Positions 16,278 to 24,898 of a stretch of 28,401 nt of DNA are shown here, one piece after another. Under the pieces are notes generated by a model. The model was not told the origin of the DNA and did no database searches. It saw only the letters and a list, made by a program, of their open reading frames with translations. Each line of letters begins with the position of its first letter. The stretch's first letter is position 1. A program made the position numbers and the translations under genes. Source of the DNA: Candidatus Cloacimonadota bacterium (GTDB lineage Bacteria > Cloacimonadota > Cloacimonadia > JGIOTU-2); NCBI GenBank assembly GCA_014382685.1, contig JACNJG010000095.1, positions 1 through 28,401 on the forward strand. The letters are read 5' to 3'.

Positions 16278-17855
16278 ATGAATGAAATAGAAAAAACAAC
16301 TCTCCTCAGTAAAGAAGAAGAATATCTCCAACTTAAAAAAGCAGTAGAAACAATGAAATTAGGCGTTACTATTTCAAACATAAAGGGTGAAATACTATAC
16401 ACTAATCCTGCAGATGCACATATGCATGGATGGGAACCCGATGAATTAATCGGCAAAGATGTTCGTATTTTTGCTACTACAAAGAAATTACAGCCATGGA
16501 AGATGGACCAAGTTATGGAATGGAAAGGTATGACAAGGGAAAGTAATAATATCACTCAGAATGAAGATTCCTTTCCAGTTCGTCTTGTTTCAGATATAGT
16601 GAGAAATGCCGAGGGTTTTCCGATCGCTGTTGTTACCATATGTGAAGATATTACAGAATCCAAAAAACTTGAGCAAGAGTTAAAGGAAAGTGAAGAGAAA
16701 CTTCGTCAAACACAAAAAATGGAAACTGTAGGTCGTCTTGCCGGTGGAATTGCGCACGATTTCAACAATCTCCTCACGGCAATAAATGGACGCTGCGATC
16801 TTCTCATTCGTAAATTGAATGAATCAGATCCGATGTATGGTGAGCTGAAAGAAATCCGCAAAGCCGGTGGCAGAGCTGCTTCATTGACTAAGCAACTTCT
16901 CACTTTCAGCAGGCAGCAAATAATCGAACCAAGTACCCTCAATCTAAATCAAGTAATTGAAGATGTTCGAGATATGCTTCAAAGATTGATTGGCGAGGAC
17001 ATAATTTTAAATACTGAGTTTGAGGATAATGTCTTTATAAAAGCAGATAGTAATCAGATTGATCAGATACTCATGAATCTTGCTGTAAATGCGAGAGATG
17101 CAATGCATAATGGCGGTAAACTTACAATCAAAACCTATTCTTATACTATTCAGGACGATGAAGTTGTTGGACACGCTGAAGCGCTAAGTCCAGGAAATTA
17201 TACGGTCATTGAAGTGACAGATACGGGTTCCGGCATGAGCAAGGATACTATTTCTCAGATTTTCGAACCGTTTTTCACCACAAAGAAAGTTGGAAAAGGT
17301 ACTGGGCTTGGACTTGCAACTGTATATGGGATTATCAAGCAAAGTAATGGCGGGATCGAGGTTGACAGCCAAATTGGCAAAGGTACTACTTTCAGAATCT
17401 ATTTTCCCCGAATTGAACCTGGTGAGGAAGAAGTCGTTGAGCATGAAAAATCAGAGATCGCCCCGGTTGGGTCAGCATCTGTAGATAAACAATATACTAT
17501 TCTACTTGTCGAAGACCAGGAGATGGTTCGGGACCTCGTTACAGAAATTTTGGAAGACGAGGGTTTCAAGATCATCACCGCTTATAACGGCTTAAACGCA
17601 CTTGAAGTAACAAAAGAGTATTCTGAACCAATCGATATGATGCTCACAGATGTTATTATGCCGGAAATGAACGGAAGGGAATTAGCAGAAAAGATGAAAG
17701 TTGAAAAATCCGAACTTAAAATTCTCTTCATGTCCGGCTATACCGGCGAAGAGATGCGCAATCGCGGTGTGCTGGAACCTGGAACAAATTTTATTCAAAA
17801 GCCCTTTACTCCTGATGCTTTAGTAGATAAAGTACGGGAAGTTCTTAACAGCTAA
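16278..17855 (+). CDS. Cytoplasmic hybrid histidine kinase (PAS-HisKA-HATPase-receiver)
   Basis: 525 residues with no membrane segment. A PAS domain (about 12-130) and coiled linker are followed by HisKA with GGIAHDFNNLLTAI (phosphoacceptor His160). The HATPase_c domain shows an N-box (NLAVNARDAM), G1 (DTGSGM), F-box (IFEPFFTTK) and G2 (GKGTGLGLATVYGI). A C-terminal receiver domain (about 408-525) has Asp458 in LTDVIMP and Lys in QKPFTP. The kinase core is complete, in contrast to the truncated kinase-like gene at 2501. AAAGGA five bases upstream supports the start. Its output partner is not in view. It ends only five bases from the convergent mnmE stop, with no terminator between them. Confidence 0.9.
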   Translation: MNEIEKTTLLSKEEEYLQLKKAVETMKLGVTISNIKGEILYTNPADAHMHGWEPDELIGKDVRIFATTKKLQPWKMDQVMEWKGMTRESNNITQNEDSFPVRLVSDIVRNAEGFPIAVVTICEDITESKKLEQELKESEEKLRQTQKMETVGRLAGGIAHDFNNLLTAINGRCDLLIRKLNESDPMYGELKEIRKAGGRAASLTKQLLTFSRQQIIEPSTLNLNQVIEDVRDMLQRLIGEDIILNTEFEDNVFIKADSNQIDQILMNLAVNARDAMHNGGKLTIKTYSYTIQDDEVVGHAEALSPGNYTVIEVTDTGSGMSKDTISQIFEPFFTTKKVGKGTGLGLATVYGIIKQSNGGIEVDSQIGKGTTFRIYFPRIEPGEEEVVEHEKSEIAPVGSASVDKQYTILLVEDQEMVRDLVTEILEDEGFKIITAYNGLNALEVTKEYSEPIDMMLTDVIMPEMNGRELAEKMKVEKSELKILFMSGYTGEEMRNRGVLEPGTNFIQKPFTPDALVDKVREVLNS

Positions 17856-17860
17856 TTCAA

Positions 17861-19201
17861 TTATTTCCCTACACAAAATCTGTCAAATATAGAGTTAATA
17901 ATATCCTCACTGCTGATTTTTCCAATTATTTCCTCCAGATATTCACTCGCTTCATGGAGGTCAAATGCAATGAACTCAAGTCCACTCTTGGCTTCTGTCG
18001 TTTCTATTGCCTGATTGATTGCATTTAAACTCTTCTCTGCTGCGCTGAGCTGTCGCGAGTTAGTGATCAAACCACCCGTTATATCAAATTTCTGTATATC
18101 AATATTTTTAATTATTTCTTGCTTGAGCCGATTTATTCCATTGCCCGTTTTGGCTGAAACGAGGATTGATTCTCCCGCCACTATTTCATTCTTTTCAATC
18201 AAATCCGATTTATTCAAAACGGATATCAATTCTGCTCCTTCAAAACTCGGAATAGATGTTTCACGTGAAACAGTACAATCTTCAATCCACAAAACAAGAT
18301 GTGCACTCTTTAATATCTGATATGATTTTTCTATGCCAAATCTCTCAATTTCATCAGCCCTTTCTCTTAATCCCGCAGTATCGAATATTTTTACCAGATA
18401 TCCCTCAAGGGCAATATCTTCTTCTATATAATCTCGTGTAGTTCCGGGAAATTCTGTTACTATCGCCCTCTCGTTCTCAATTATTTTATTGAACACACTT
18501 GACTTTCCTGCATTAGGAGGACCTGCGATAACAACCCTATAACCATCATGCAGGATCATGCCCTCTTGTGCTGTGTTAACCAGTTTTCCAATCTTGCTTT
18601 TTATCTCTATGAGATCGTTTACGTATTCTTCTGATTTTTTATATTCTAATCCCTGATCGGAAAAATCTATATCCATTTCTATCTCAGCTCTTATTGTTGA
18701 AATATCATCGAGAATTAATTTAATGGCGTGGTGCAGCTTTCCTTCCAGTTGAAATAGTGCCGATTCGAGAGAATGCTTTGTCGATGCCTGTATGAGGTCT
18801 ATCACTGCCTCTGCTTCGGTCAGATCAATTTTCCCATTGAGGAATGCTCTTTTAGTGAATTCACCTTTCTCGGCATGCCGAGCACCATTCTTCAGAATTG
18901 TCTGAAGTACTCTTTGAGTAACGAAGGAACCGCCGTGACAGCTTATTTCTAAAACATCCTCTCCCGTAAAGCTATTTGGCTTTTTGAAAACCGACACAAG
19001 GACTTCGTCAATTAGTGCCTTCTCATCATAAATTTTCCCATAGTATATATTATGTGATCGCATTTCTTCTGGTTTTGTTCTGGTTGTGAATATTTTTTGC
19101 AAAACTTGTAGACATTCCGATCCGCTTATTCTTATGATTGAAATTCCACCAATTCCAGGCGGTGTCGAAACCGCAGCTATTGTATCGTTGTGGCTTATCA
19201 T
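17861..19201 (-). CDS. mnmE: tRNA modification GTPase MnmE
   Basis: 446 residues, normal length. With MnmG it installs the 5-carboxymethylaminomethyl-type modification on U34 of certain tRNAs. The N-terminal folate-binding domain begins DTIAAVSTPPGIGGISIIRISG-like. The inserted G domain shows GPPNAGKSS (Lys233), DTAGLRE and NKSD. The C-terminus is FCVGK, containing the conserved Cys. The E. coli-type GRGG loop reads GIGG. Its ATG overlaps the dxs stop by four bases (ATGA), so it is the last gene of the queD-engB-dxs-mnmE run. A perfect parS sequence lies inside it (18257-18272). Confidence 0.97.
   Translation of the reverse strand: MISHNDTIAAVSTPPGIGGISIIRISGSECLQVLQKIFTTRTKPEEMRSHNIYYGKIYDEKALIDEVLVSVFKKPNSFTGEDVLEISCHGGSFVTQRVLQTILKNGARHAEKGEFTKRAFLNGKIDLTEAEAVIDLIQASTKHSLESALFQLEGKLHHAIKLILDDISTIRAEIEMDIDFSDQGLEYKKSEEYVNDLIEIKSKIGKLVNTAQEGMILHDGYRVVIAGPPNAGKSSVFNKIIENERAIVTEFPGTTRDYIEEDIALEGYLVKIFDTAGLRERADEIERFGIEKSYQILKSAHLVLWIEDCTVSRETSIPSFEGAELISVLNKSDLIEKNEIVAGESILVSAKTGNGINRLKQEIIKNIDIQKFDITGGLITNSRQLSAAEKSLNAINQAIETTEAKSGLEFIAFDLHEASEYLEEIIGKISSEDIINSIFDRFCVGK
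18257..18272. promoter_or_regulatory. Perfect parS centromere site inside mnmE
   Basis: The 16 bases TGTTTCACGTGAAACA are an exact, fully palindromic match to the bacterial chromosomal parS consensus bound by ParB. They lie in the mnmE G-domain coding region, encoding Val-Ser-Arg-Glu-Thr within CTVSRETS. parS normally clusters near oriC, which agrees with rpmH-rnpA-yidD-yidC about 7.5 kb away. ParB binding itself is inferred. Confidence 0.9.
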
Positions 19202-21066
19202 AAACTAAGAATATGTGAATAAATATTTTTAGCAGTCAGTCCGATCTTCTCTCTTAATATATCCGCATTTCCATAGGTTACAAATTCATCTGGAAGTCCA
19301 AAACGGGTGATATTAAACGAGAGATTCAATTCGTTGCAACTTTCTATAACTGCGGACCCATATCCACCATAAAGTGCATTTTCCTCAATCGTAATAATGT
19401 TTTCAACTTTCTGCTGATGTAGATTCTTCAACATATCCGTATCGAGGGGTTTAATGAATCGGGCATTTATAAGGAATGTGTTTATCTTTTTGTTCTTAAG
19501 CTTATTATAAACCTCAAGTCCTATCTTGAAACTTGTTCCGGCGCAGATAATTGCTGTTTTTTCTCCTTTATAGATAACTTCCGATTTACCAAAGCTAATT
19601 CTTTGTCTGTCAAAATCATATACATCTATCTGACCCCTGGGATATCGAATAGCAATTGGTCCTTTTTGATATTTATTCATAAATAGAAGCATTCTCTCCA
19701 GTTCATCTCCATCTTTGGGGGCGATAATAACCATATTTGGGATGCAGCTCATATAAGAGATATCGAAAGCGCCATGATGGGTCGGCCCGTCTTCTCCTAC
19801 AAGACCACTCCTATCTATAGCGAATTTCACCGGAAGCTTCTGCAGAGCAACATCATGAATTATTTGATCAAACGCTCGCTGGAGAAATGTAGAATATATT
19901 ACCACATAGGGTTTCAAGCCCTCGGTAGCCATTCCCGCCGCAAATGTTACTGCATGCTGTTCTGCAATACCCACGTCATAAAATCTATCGGGAAAGCTCT
20001 TTCGGAATTCATTCAGACCTGTCCCATCGCACATTGCTGCAGTTATCGCAACTACATCTTTATCCTTTCTTGCGATCTCGGTCAGTGTATTTCCAAACAC
20101 CTTAGAATACGAAGGTAATGGGTGTTTAACACGTACTTTGTTGATCTCGCCTGTTATGTTGTTGAATGATGATATACCATGAAATTTTATCGCATCGTTT
20201 TCGGCAAATTCATATCCCTTCCCCTTTTTCGTAATTACGTGTATAAGTGCCGGTTCGCTAATATTATTTCGAACCTGTTTCAATATTTTTATTGTAGTCT
20301 GAAGGTCATGTCCGTTGATCGGTCCTACATATCTGAAACCCAGATCCTCGAAGAGACTATTTGGTATAACCATATTGAGTATGCTCTCTTCAAATCTGCG
20401 GGCACCTGTTATAATCTTATTCCTTACGAATCTTGGAAGTGTCTGCACCATATCCCATACATCTTTTTTGATCCTGTTATAATGATGCCCTGAAAGCACA
20501 TTTGCTAAATAATGATGCATTCCACCAACATTCTTTGATATTGACATGGAATTATCGTTCAGGATCACAATAATGTCTTTTTTCAGACCGCCAATATTAT
20601 TAAGCCCTTCAAATGCTTCTCCGGCAGTTAGGGCACCGTCTCCTATTACTACGATTACTTTTTCTGGTCTTTTTTTCTGCTCTTTTGCTACAGAAATACC
20701 CAGCGCAGCAGAAAGCGATGTGCTGCTATGCCCAACTCCAAAGGCATCATACTTGCTTTCAGAGATTGAATTAAAACCACTTAAACCGCCGTATTGCCGT
20801 AAGTTCTCAAATGCTTCATTTCGTTCTGTTAATATTTTATATGCATAAGATTGATGACCGACATCCCAGATAATTCTATTCTTGAGCGGATCAAATACAT
20901 TTAAAAGAGCAACTGTAAGTTCGACAACCCCAAGACTCGAGGCAAGATGTCCGCCTGTTTTTGACGTAACTTCTATAATTCTATGTCTTAAATCTTTGCA
21001 TAATTTTTTTAATTCAAGCAAATCCAACTTTTTTAGATCTTCTGGATTTTTCACTTTTTCTAACAT
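19198..21066 (-). CDS. dxs: 1-deoxy-D-xylulose-5-phosphate synthase
   Basis: 622 residues. This thiamine-diphosphate enzyme condenses pyruvate and glyceraldehyde 3-phosphate, the first step of the MEP isoprenoid pathway. Visible motifs are GGHLASSLGVVELT, the ThDP-binding GDGALTAGEAFEGLNN with NDNSMSIS, GPINGHD, EQHAVTFAAGMA, and DRSGLVGEDGPTHHG. The start at 21066 (MLEKVKNPEDL) was chosen because GGAG lies seven bases upstream and the first residues match the family; the frame extends 15 residues further but that part looks non-native. It overlaps the end of engB by seven bases and the start of mnmE by four, so translation is probably coupled. Confidence 0.97.
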   Translation of the reverse strand: MLEKVKNPEDLKKLDLLELKKLCKDLRHRIIEVTSKTGGHLASSLGVVELTVALLNVFDPLKNRIIWDVGHQSYAYKILTERNEAFENLRQYGGLSGFNSISESKYDAFGVGHSSTSLSAALGISVAKEQKKRPEKVIVVIGDGALTAGEAFEGLNNIGGLKKDIIVILNDNSMSISKNVGGMHHYLANVLSGHHYNRIKKDVWDMVQTLPRFVRNKIITGARRFEESILNMVIPNSLFEDLGFRYVGPINGHDLQTTIKILKQVRNNISEPALIHVITKKGKGYEFAENDAIKFHGISSFNNITGEINKVRVKHPLPSYSKVFGNTLTEIARKDKDVVAITAAMCDGTGLNEFRKSFPDRFYDVGIAEQHAVTFAAGMATEGLKPYVVIYSTFLQRAFDQIIHDVALQKLPVKFAIDRSGLVGEDGPTHHGAFDISYMSCIPNMVIIAPKDGDELERMLLFMNKYQKGPIAIRYPRGQIDVYDFDRQRISFGKSEVIYKGEKTAIICAGTSFKIGLEVYNKLKNKKINTFLINARFIKPLDTDMLKNLHQQKVENIITIEENALYGGYGSAVIESCNELNLSFNITRFGLPDEFVTYGNADILREKIGLTAKNIYSHILSL

Positions 21067-21692
21067 ATAATATCTCCATTCGTAACTAACGTAGCAAGTT
21101 GTCCAATCCATTGTAATATTTCTTCTCTACCGATCTTTGATTTAGAAGAGAACCCAATGATTTCGTGATGTGGCAATAATAAAAATTTATCTTTGAGAAT
21201 CCTTATCTTTATTGCTGCTTGGGATTTGCTTAACTTATCTGCTTTTGTGGGAACAAGCAATATTTCTTTTCCATGAGACACGATCCATTCTTTTGCTTCA
21301 ATATCTTTTTTATCAGCATCATGCCGTATATCCACTATCAATACTAACCCGCAAAGATTTTTTCTCTTTGAAATATAATTATCGATTAGCTTTTTCCATG
21401 CCTGTTGCATCTTCTTAGGAATTTTTGCATAGCCGTATCCGGGAAGATCGGCAAAGTTAAGTTTTCCTGTTTGTTCACCATATCGGTATGACACCTCGAA
21501 AATGTTTATCGTTCTGGTTTTACCGGGTTTCTTGCTTATTTGTGCGAGATTCTTTCTTTGAAGTAATGCGTTGATCAGAGACGATTTACCAACATTGGAA
21601 CGACCAATGAATGCAATCTCCGGAAATTCACTTGGTGAAAGATCTGAAAACTTATATGCGCTCTCAACAAATCTGGAATCAAGAATTTTCAT
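21060..21692 (-). CDS. engB: Ribosome-biogenesis GTPase EngB (YsxC/YihA)
   Basis: 210 residues from the ATG at 21692 (MKILDSRFVESAYKF), normal for the family. This small GTPase is needed for late assembly of the large ribosomal subunit. G1 is GRSNVGKSS, the switch region has KPGKTRTINIF, G3 is DLPGYGYAK, G4 is TKADK, and G5 is FSS. The open frame runs 37 residues further upstream, but that extension lies inside queD and has no family likeness. The ribosome-binding site is weak, and the start overlaps the queD end by 14 bases, consistent with coupling. It overlaps dxs by seven bases downstream. Confidence 0.95.
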   Translation of the reverse strand: MKILDSRFVESAYKFSDLSPSEFPEIAFIGRSNVGKSSLINALLQRKNLAQISKKPGKTRTINIFEVSYRYGEQTGKLNFADLPGYGYAKIPKKMQQAWKKLIDNYISKRKNLCGLVLIVDIRHDADKKDIEAKEWIVSHGKEILLVPTKADKLSKSQAAIKIRILKDKFLLLPHHEIIGFSSKSKIGREEILQWIGQLATLVTNGDIIC

Positions 21693-22059
21693 GAGGTCTA
21701 TAAATAACAGAATATTTCTCTGATTCGCATACTTCGATTTCACATACTGAAGTGCTCTCATTATTAAAAACCAACTGAGCTTTTTGAAAAATCTTTTGTG
21801 CAATTATTTCAGAAGTAGGATTGCAATTGTTAAAACACTTTAAACTATTAAGATTTTCATGGTCGAATTCTTGCAAAAGGTTGTTAAATTCCTTCTTCAA
21901 TATCTTGAAATCAATAGTCATTCCAAGCTCATCAATTTTATTACATCTAAGTGCAAGACGAACATTCCAGTTGTGTCCATGCACCTTTGCGCAGTCACCT
22001 TTATAGCCCACAAGATTATGGGCGGCGCTGAAATTACTTTTAATATTAATTATAAACAT
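21679..22059 (-). CDS. queD: 6-carboxytetrahydropterin synthase family protein QueD
   Basis: 126 residues, T-fold enzyme of the PTPS/QueD family, acting early in queuosine/7-deazaguanine synthesis by making 6-carboxy-tetrahydropterin from dihydroneopterin triphosphate. Zinc ligands are visible as FSAAH (His14) and VHGH (His27, His29). Cys23 four residues before the HGH is the catalytic Cys position. TIDFKILK, FDHENLN and the Glu of CESEKYSVIY complete the pattern. The start has GAGG (plus-strand 22065-22068) just upstream. It is the first gene of the minus-strand run. queC, queE and queF are not in the window, so the exact product (QueD versus another PTPS-family member) is by family pattern. 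Confidence 0.9.
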   Translation of the reverse strand: MFIINIKSNFSAAHNLVGYKGDCAKVHGHNWNVRLALRCNKIDELGMTIDFKILKKEFNNLLQEFDHENLNSLKCFNNCNPTSEIIAQKIFQKAQLVFNNESTSVCEIEVCESEKYSVIYRPHENS

Positions 22060-22100
22060 ATCTACCTCAAGTTATAAGCTTATTTATTTGTGCAATTTGT

Positions 22101-22128
22101 TGTCAAAATATTCTACACTTTCTTGACA
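22101..22128. promoter_or_regulatory. Divergent -35-like pair between queD and tldD
   Basis: The 112-base gap holds two outward-facing TTGACA hexamers: one on the minus strand (TGTCAA at 22101-22106, toward queD) and one on the plus strand (22123-22128, toward tldD). They sit about 42-44 bases from the respective start codons. No good -10 box is apparent at 17 bases on either side, so promoter activity is a suggestion. Confidence 0.35.
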
Positions 22129-22171
22129 GTAATGTCCACTTTTGAAGTCTGAGCACAGTCACGGAGGTACA

Positions 22172-23560
22172 ATGATAAAAAAATCGTTAATTGAGCGAGT
22201 CCTTCAAAAAGCACTCTCAAACGGAGCAGATTTTTCTGAACTTTTTTTGGAAGATTCAATCAGCTCTACTATTCAGTTACTCGACAGCAAAATAGTAAAG
22301 TCCATCAATGGAAATGATTATGGGGCTGGGATACGAGTTTTTTACGGGCATAAAGCGATCTATGCTTTTACAAATGATGTTTCTGAAAAGGGACTTCTAA
22401 AAGCAGCAGAAGCTGTAAGTGGGGCACAGATTGGAGACAAATCTTTAGAAATCATTGATTTAACTGAAACATTGTATGATTCTCCACACAAAATCCTCAT
22501 TCCTTTTGACTCTGTTCCCCATCAGGATAAAATTGCATTAATTCATTCCATTGATACTGCATCACGAAATTTCTCGGCTTATATTTCACAAGTTAGTATC
22601 AATTATATGGAAAAAGCCCAGCAAGTAATGATTGCAAATAGTGAAGGATTATTTACTCAAGATCATAGAACTTATGCGCGTGTATATGTAAGCTCAATTG
22701 CACATAAGGACAACCAGATGCAGACGGGTTCAGAAGGTCCCGGCGCACTAATGGGTTATGAGTTCTTCAATAAGCTTGATCCTGAAGAACTCGGTAGAAC
22801 AACAGCAGAAAGAGCTGTAAAAATGCTTCTCGCTGATTATGCTCCAAGTGGTAAATTCCCCATCATTATTGGAAATGCCTTTGGAGGAGTAATATTCCAT
22901 GAGGCATGTGGACATTCTCTTGAAACCACTTCTGTTGCAAAGGGGGCTTCCGTATTTGCCGATAAGCTTGAAACACAAATTGCCAACTCATGCATTACTG
23001 CGATAGATGACGGAACAATTCCAAACAAATGGGGCTCAAGTACAATCGACGATGAAGGGAGTCCCACTAAAAGAACTGTTCTGATAGACAAAGGTGTTCT
23101 CAAATCCTTCATGATCGACAAACTCGGTGGAATGAAGATTGGTACTCCATCTACTGGAAGCGGGAGAAGACAGTCATACAAATTCGCTCCTACATCTCGA
23201 ATGAGAAATACTTTTATCAATACTGGAACAGACACAATTGATGATATGATCTCTTCGATCAATTATGGAATTTATGCCAAAAAGATGGGCGGCGGTTCTG
23301 TTCAGCCAGGAACCGGTGATTTCAATTTCGCAGTGGGTGAAGGATATCTTATTGAAAAAGGGAAAGTTACAAAACCAGTGCGCGGTGCTACTTTGATTGG
23401 CAACGGTCGTGATATCTTAAAGAAGATAAGCATGATAAGCAATGATCTGGAAATGGCAGAAGGAATGTGCGGTTCTCAGAGCGGCAGTATCCCCACATGC
23501 GTTGGACAGCCGACGATCAAGGTTGATGAGATCGTTGTCGGCGGAAGGAAGGAGAAGTAA
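22172..23560 (+). CDS. tldD: TldD metalloprotease subunit
   Basis: 462 residues from the ATG at 22172, which has GGAGG four bases upstream; an in-frame ATG ten codons earlier lacks one. TldD is the zinc-bearing half of the TldD/TldE peptidase, which trims unfolded or modified peptides and in some bacteria matures peptide antibiotics. The metal motif HEACGHSLE (His243, Glu244, His248) is present, as are the NGADFSELFLEDS start, RGATLIGNG and the C-terminal CVGQPTIKVDEI. Its stop codon overlaps the tldE start (TAATG), so the two subunits are translationally coupled. Confidence 0.95.
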   Translation: MIKKSLIERVLQKALSNGADFSELFLEDSISSTIQLLDSKIVKSINGNDYGAGIRVFYGHKAIYAFTNDVSEKGLLKAAEAVSGAQIGDKSLEIIDLTETLYDSPHKILIPFDSVPHQDKIALIHSIDTASRNFSAYISQVSINYMEKAQQVMIANSEGLFTQDHRTYARVYVSSIAHKDNQMQTGSEGPGALMGYEFFNKLDPEELGRTTAERAVKMLLADYAPSGKFPIIIGNAFGGVIFHEACGHSLETTSVAKGASVFADKLETQIANSCITAIDDGTIPNKWGSSTIDDEGSPTKRTVLIDKGVLKSFMIDKLGGMKIGTPSTGSGRRQSYKFAPTSRMRNTFINTGTDTIDDMISSINYGIYAKKMGGGSVQPGTGDFNFAVGEGYLIEKGKVTKPVRGATLIGNGRDILKKISMISNDLEMAEGMCGSQSGSIPTCVGQPTIKVDEIVVGGRKEK

Positions 23561-24894
23561 TGTTTGAAAAAGAATTTCAGCACATACAAGAACTTGCCAA
23601 AAAGCATGGCATACAGCATTATGATGTGTATCTTTCGAAATCAAAAGCATTTTCTGTAAAAATCTTCAGGCGGGATATTGACAGCTTTAATTATTCAGAT
23701 TCGATCGGACTTGGAATTAGAGTTATTCTTGATGATATTACCGGCTATTCCTATACAGAAAAATTAGATCGAGAATCGTTAGAATCAGCAATTCTCAATG
23801 CAAAAAAAAATGCAAAAATCGTTGATTTTAAAGAAAAAGTTGTTCTCGAAAACTATCCTTCGATCAGTGAAGATCTCGACATTTACAATAAAGATCTTTT
23901 GAGAATTCCAGTTGAGGATAAGATCAAGAAGGCAAAGAAGCTTGAACAAATTGCACTCGATTACGACAAAAAGATAGTCAATGTACCCCATGCGCTTATT
24001 GGCGATAATGAATCTTTTTTCAAAATTGCAAACTCAAGCGGTTTGAACAAAGAATATTCCACAAATGCATGCTATGGTTTTTCTTTTTGTCTTGCAAAAG
24101 AAGGAGAGGAAACAAAGTCAGGATACTTCGAAGCTCTCTCTCGCGATTTCAATGATATTAAACCTAAGAATATAAGCAATGAAGCAGCCCAAAAAGCCCT
24201 GGAATTATTAGGCGCCAAAGAGATTAAGTCCGGCAACTATCCTATCCTTTTTAACAACGAAATGGCAGCTACTTTATTGAGCACTTTCTGGAGAATATTT
24301 TCAGCAAAAAACGTCCAGGAAGGTCAATCACTCCTGAAGGGGCAACTCGGTAAAAATATTGCTCACTCCATAGTAAATATCATTGATGATGCCCTACTCA
24401 ACAAGGGATATAATACTCGTCCTTTCGATGACGAGGGCTATCCTTCTCAGAAGACCGAACTTATTGCTGATGGTGTGCTGCAGTCTTTTCTTCATAACAC
24501 AATTACCGCTCTGAAGGACGACACAAATTCAACTGGTAATGCAAGCCGATCATATAAAAGTACAATAAATATTTCACCTTCGAATTTGTACATTAAGCCA
24601 GGTTTATCTTCCAAAAACGACCTTTATTCTAAATTTCCAAAATGCCTTGAAATCGTCCAATTATCAGGTATGCACAGTGGATGCAATACAATATCCGGAG
24701 ATTTTTCAATGGGTGCTCAGGGTTTTTATTGCGAAAACGGGCAAAGGAAATATCCCATTCACAACTTTACTGTTTCTGGAAATTTCCTCCAACTAATGAA
24801 GCAGATCGTTGGGATTGCCGATGATCTAAAATTTAAACTTTCTGCAATTGGCGCTCCATCTATTTTGGTAGAAGATCTTTCTATCAGCGGATAA
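23560..24894 (+). CDS. tldE: TldE/PmbA, non-catalytic partner of TldD
   Basis: 444 residues. Same fold as TldD but without the HExxH-type metal motif: the corresponding region reads NNEMAATLLSTFWRIFSAKN. Other family marks are DDEGYPSQKTELIADGVLQS, SGMHSGCNTISGDFSMGAQGF and a C-terminal GAPSILVEDLSISG. It would form a heterodimer with TldD. It is coupled to tldD by TAATG and followed four bases later by the nitrilase gene. No modified-peptide precursor or other maturation enzyme was seen nearby, so the natural substrate is unknown. Confidence 0.93.
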   Translation: MFEKEFQHIQELAKKHGIQHYDVYLSKSKAFSVKIFRRDIDSFNYSDSIGLGIRVILDDITGYSYTEKLDRESLESAILNAKKNAKIVDFKEKVVLENYPSISEDLDIYNKDLLRIPVEDKIKKAKKLEQIALDYDKKIVNVPHALIGDNESFFKIANSSGLNKEYSTNACYGFSFCLAKEGEETKSGYFEALSRDFNDIKPKNISNEAAQKALELLGAKEIKSGNYPILFNNEMAATLLSTFWRIFSAKNVQEGQSLLKGQLGKNIAHSIVNIIDDALLNKGYNTRPFDDEGYPSQKTELIADGVLQSFLHNTITALKDDTNSTGNASRSYKSTINISPSNLYIKPGLSSKNDLYSKFPKCLEIVQLSGMHSGCNTISGDFSMGAQGFYCENGQRKYPIHNFTVSGNFLQLMKQIVGIADDLKFKLSAIGAPSILVEDLSISG

Positions 24895-24898
24895 CATC

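Noticed and set aside
19214..19222. DnaA-box-like 9-mer (TTATTCACA on the minus strand), with another at 13131-13139
   Set aside because: Two isolated matches inside coding sequence 6 kb apart are expected by chance; no cluster or AT-rich unwinding region marks an oriC.
21693..21803. Upstream extension of the EngB reading frame
   Set aside because: These 37 codons lie inside queD on the same strand and do not resemble the EngB N-terminus.
22837..23262. 141-codon minus-strand open frame inside tldD
   Set aside because: It is the antisense of a conserved gene with no domain likeness.
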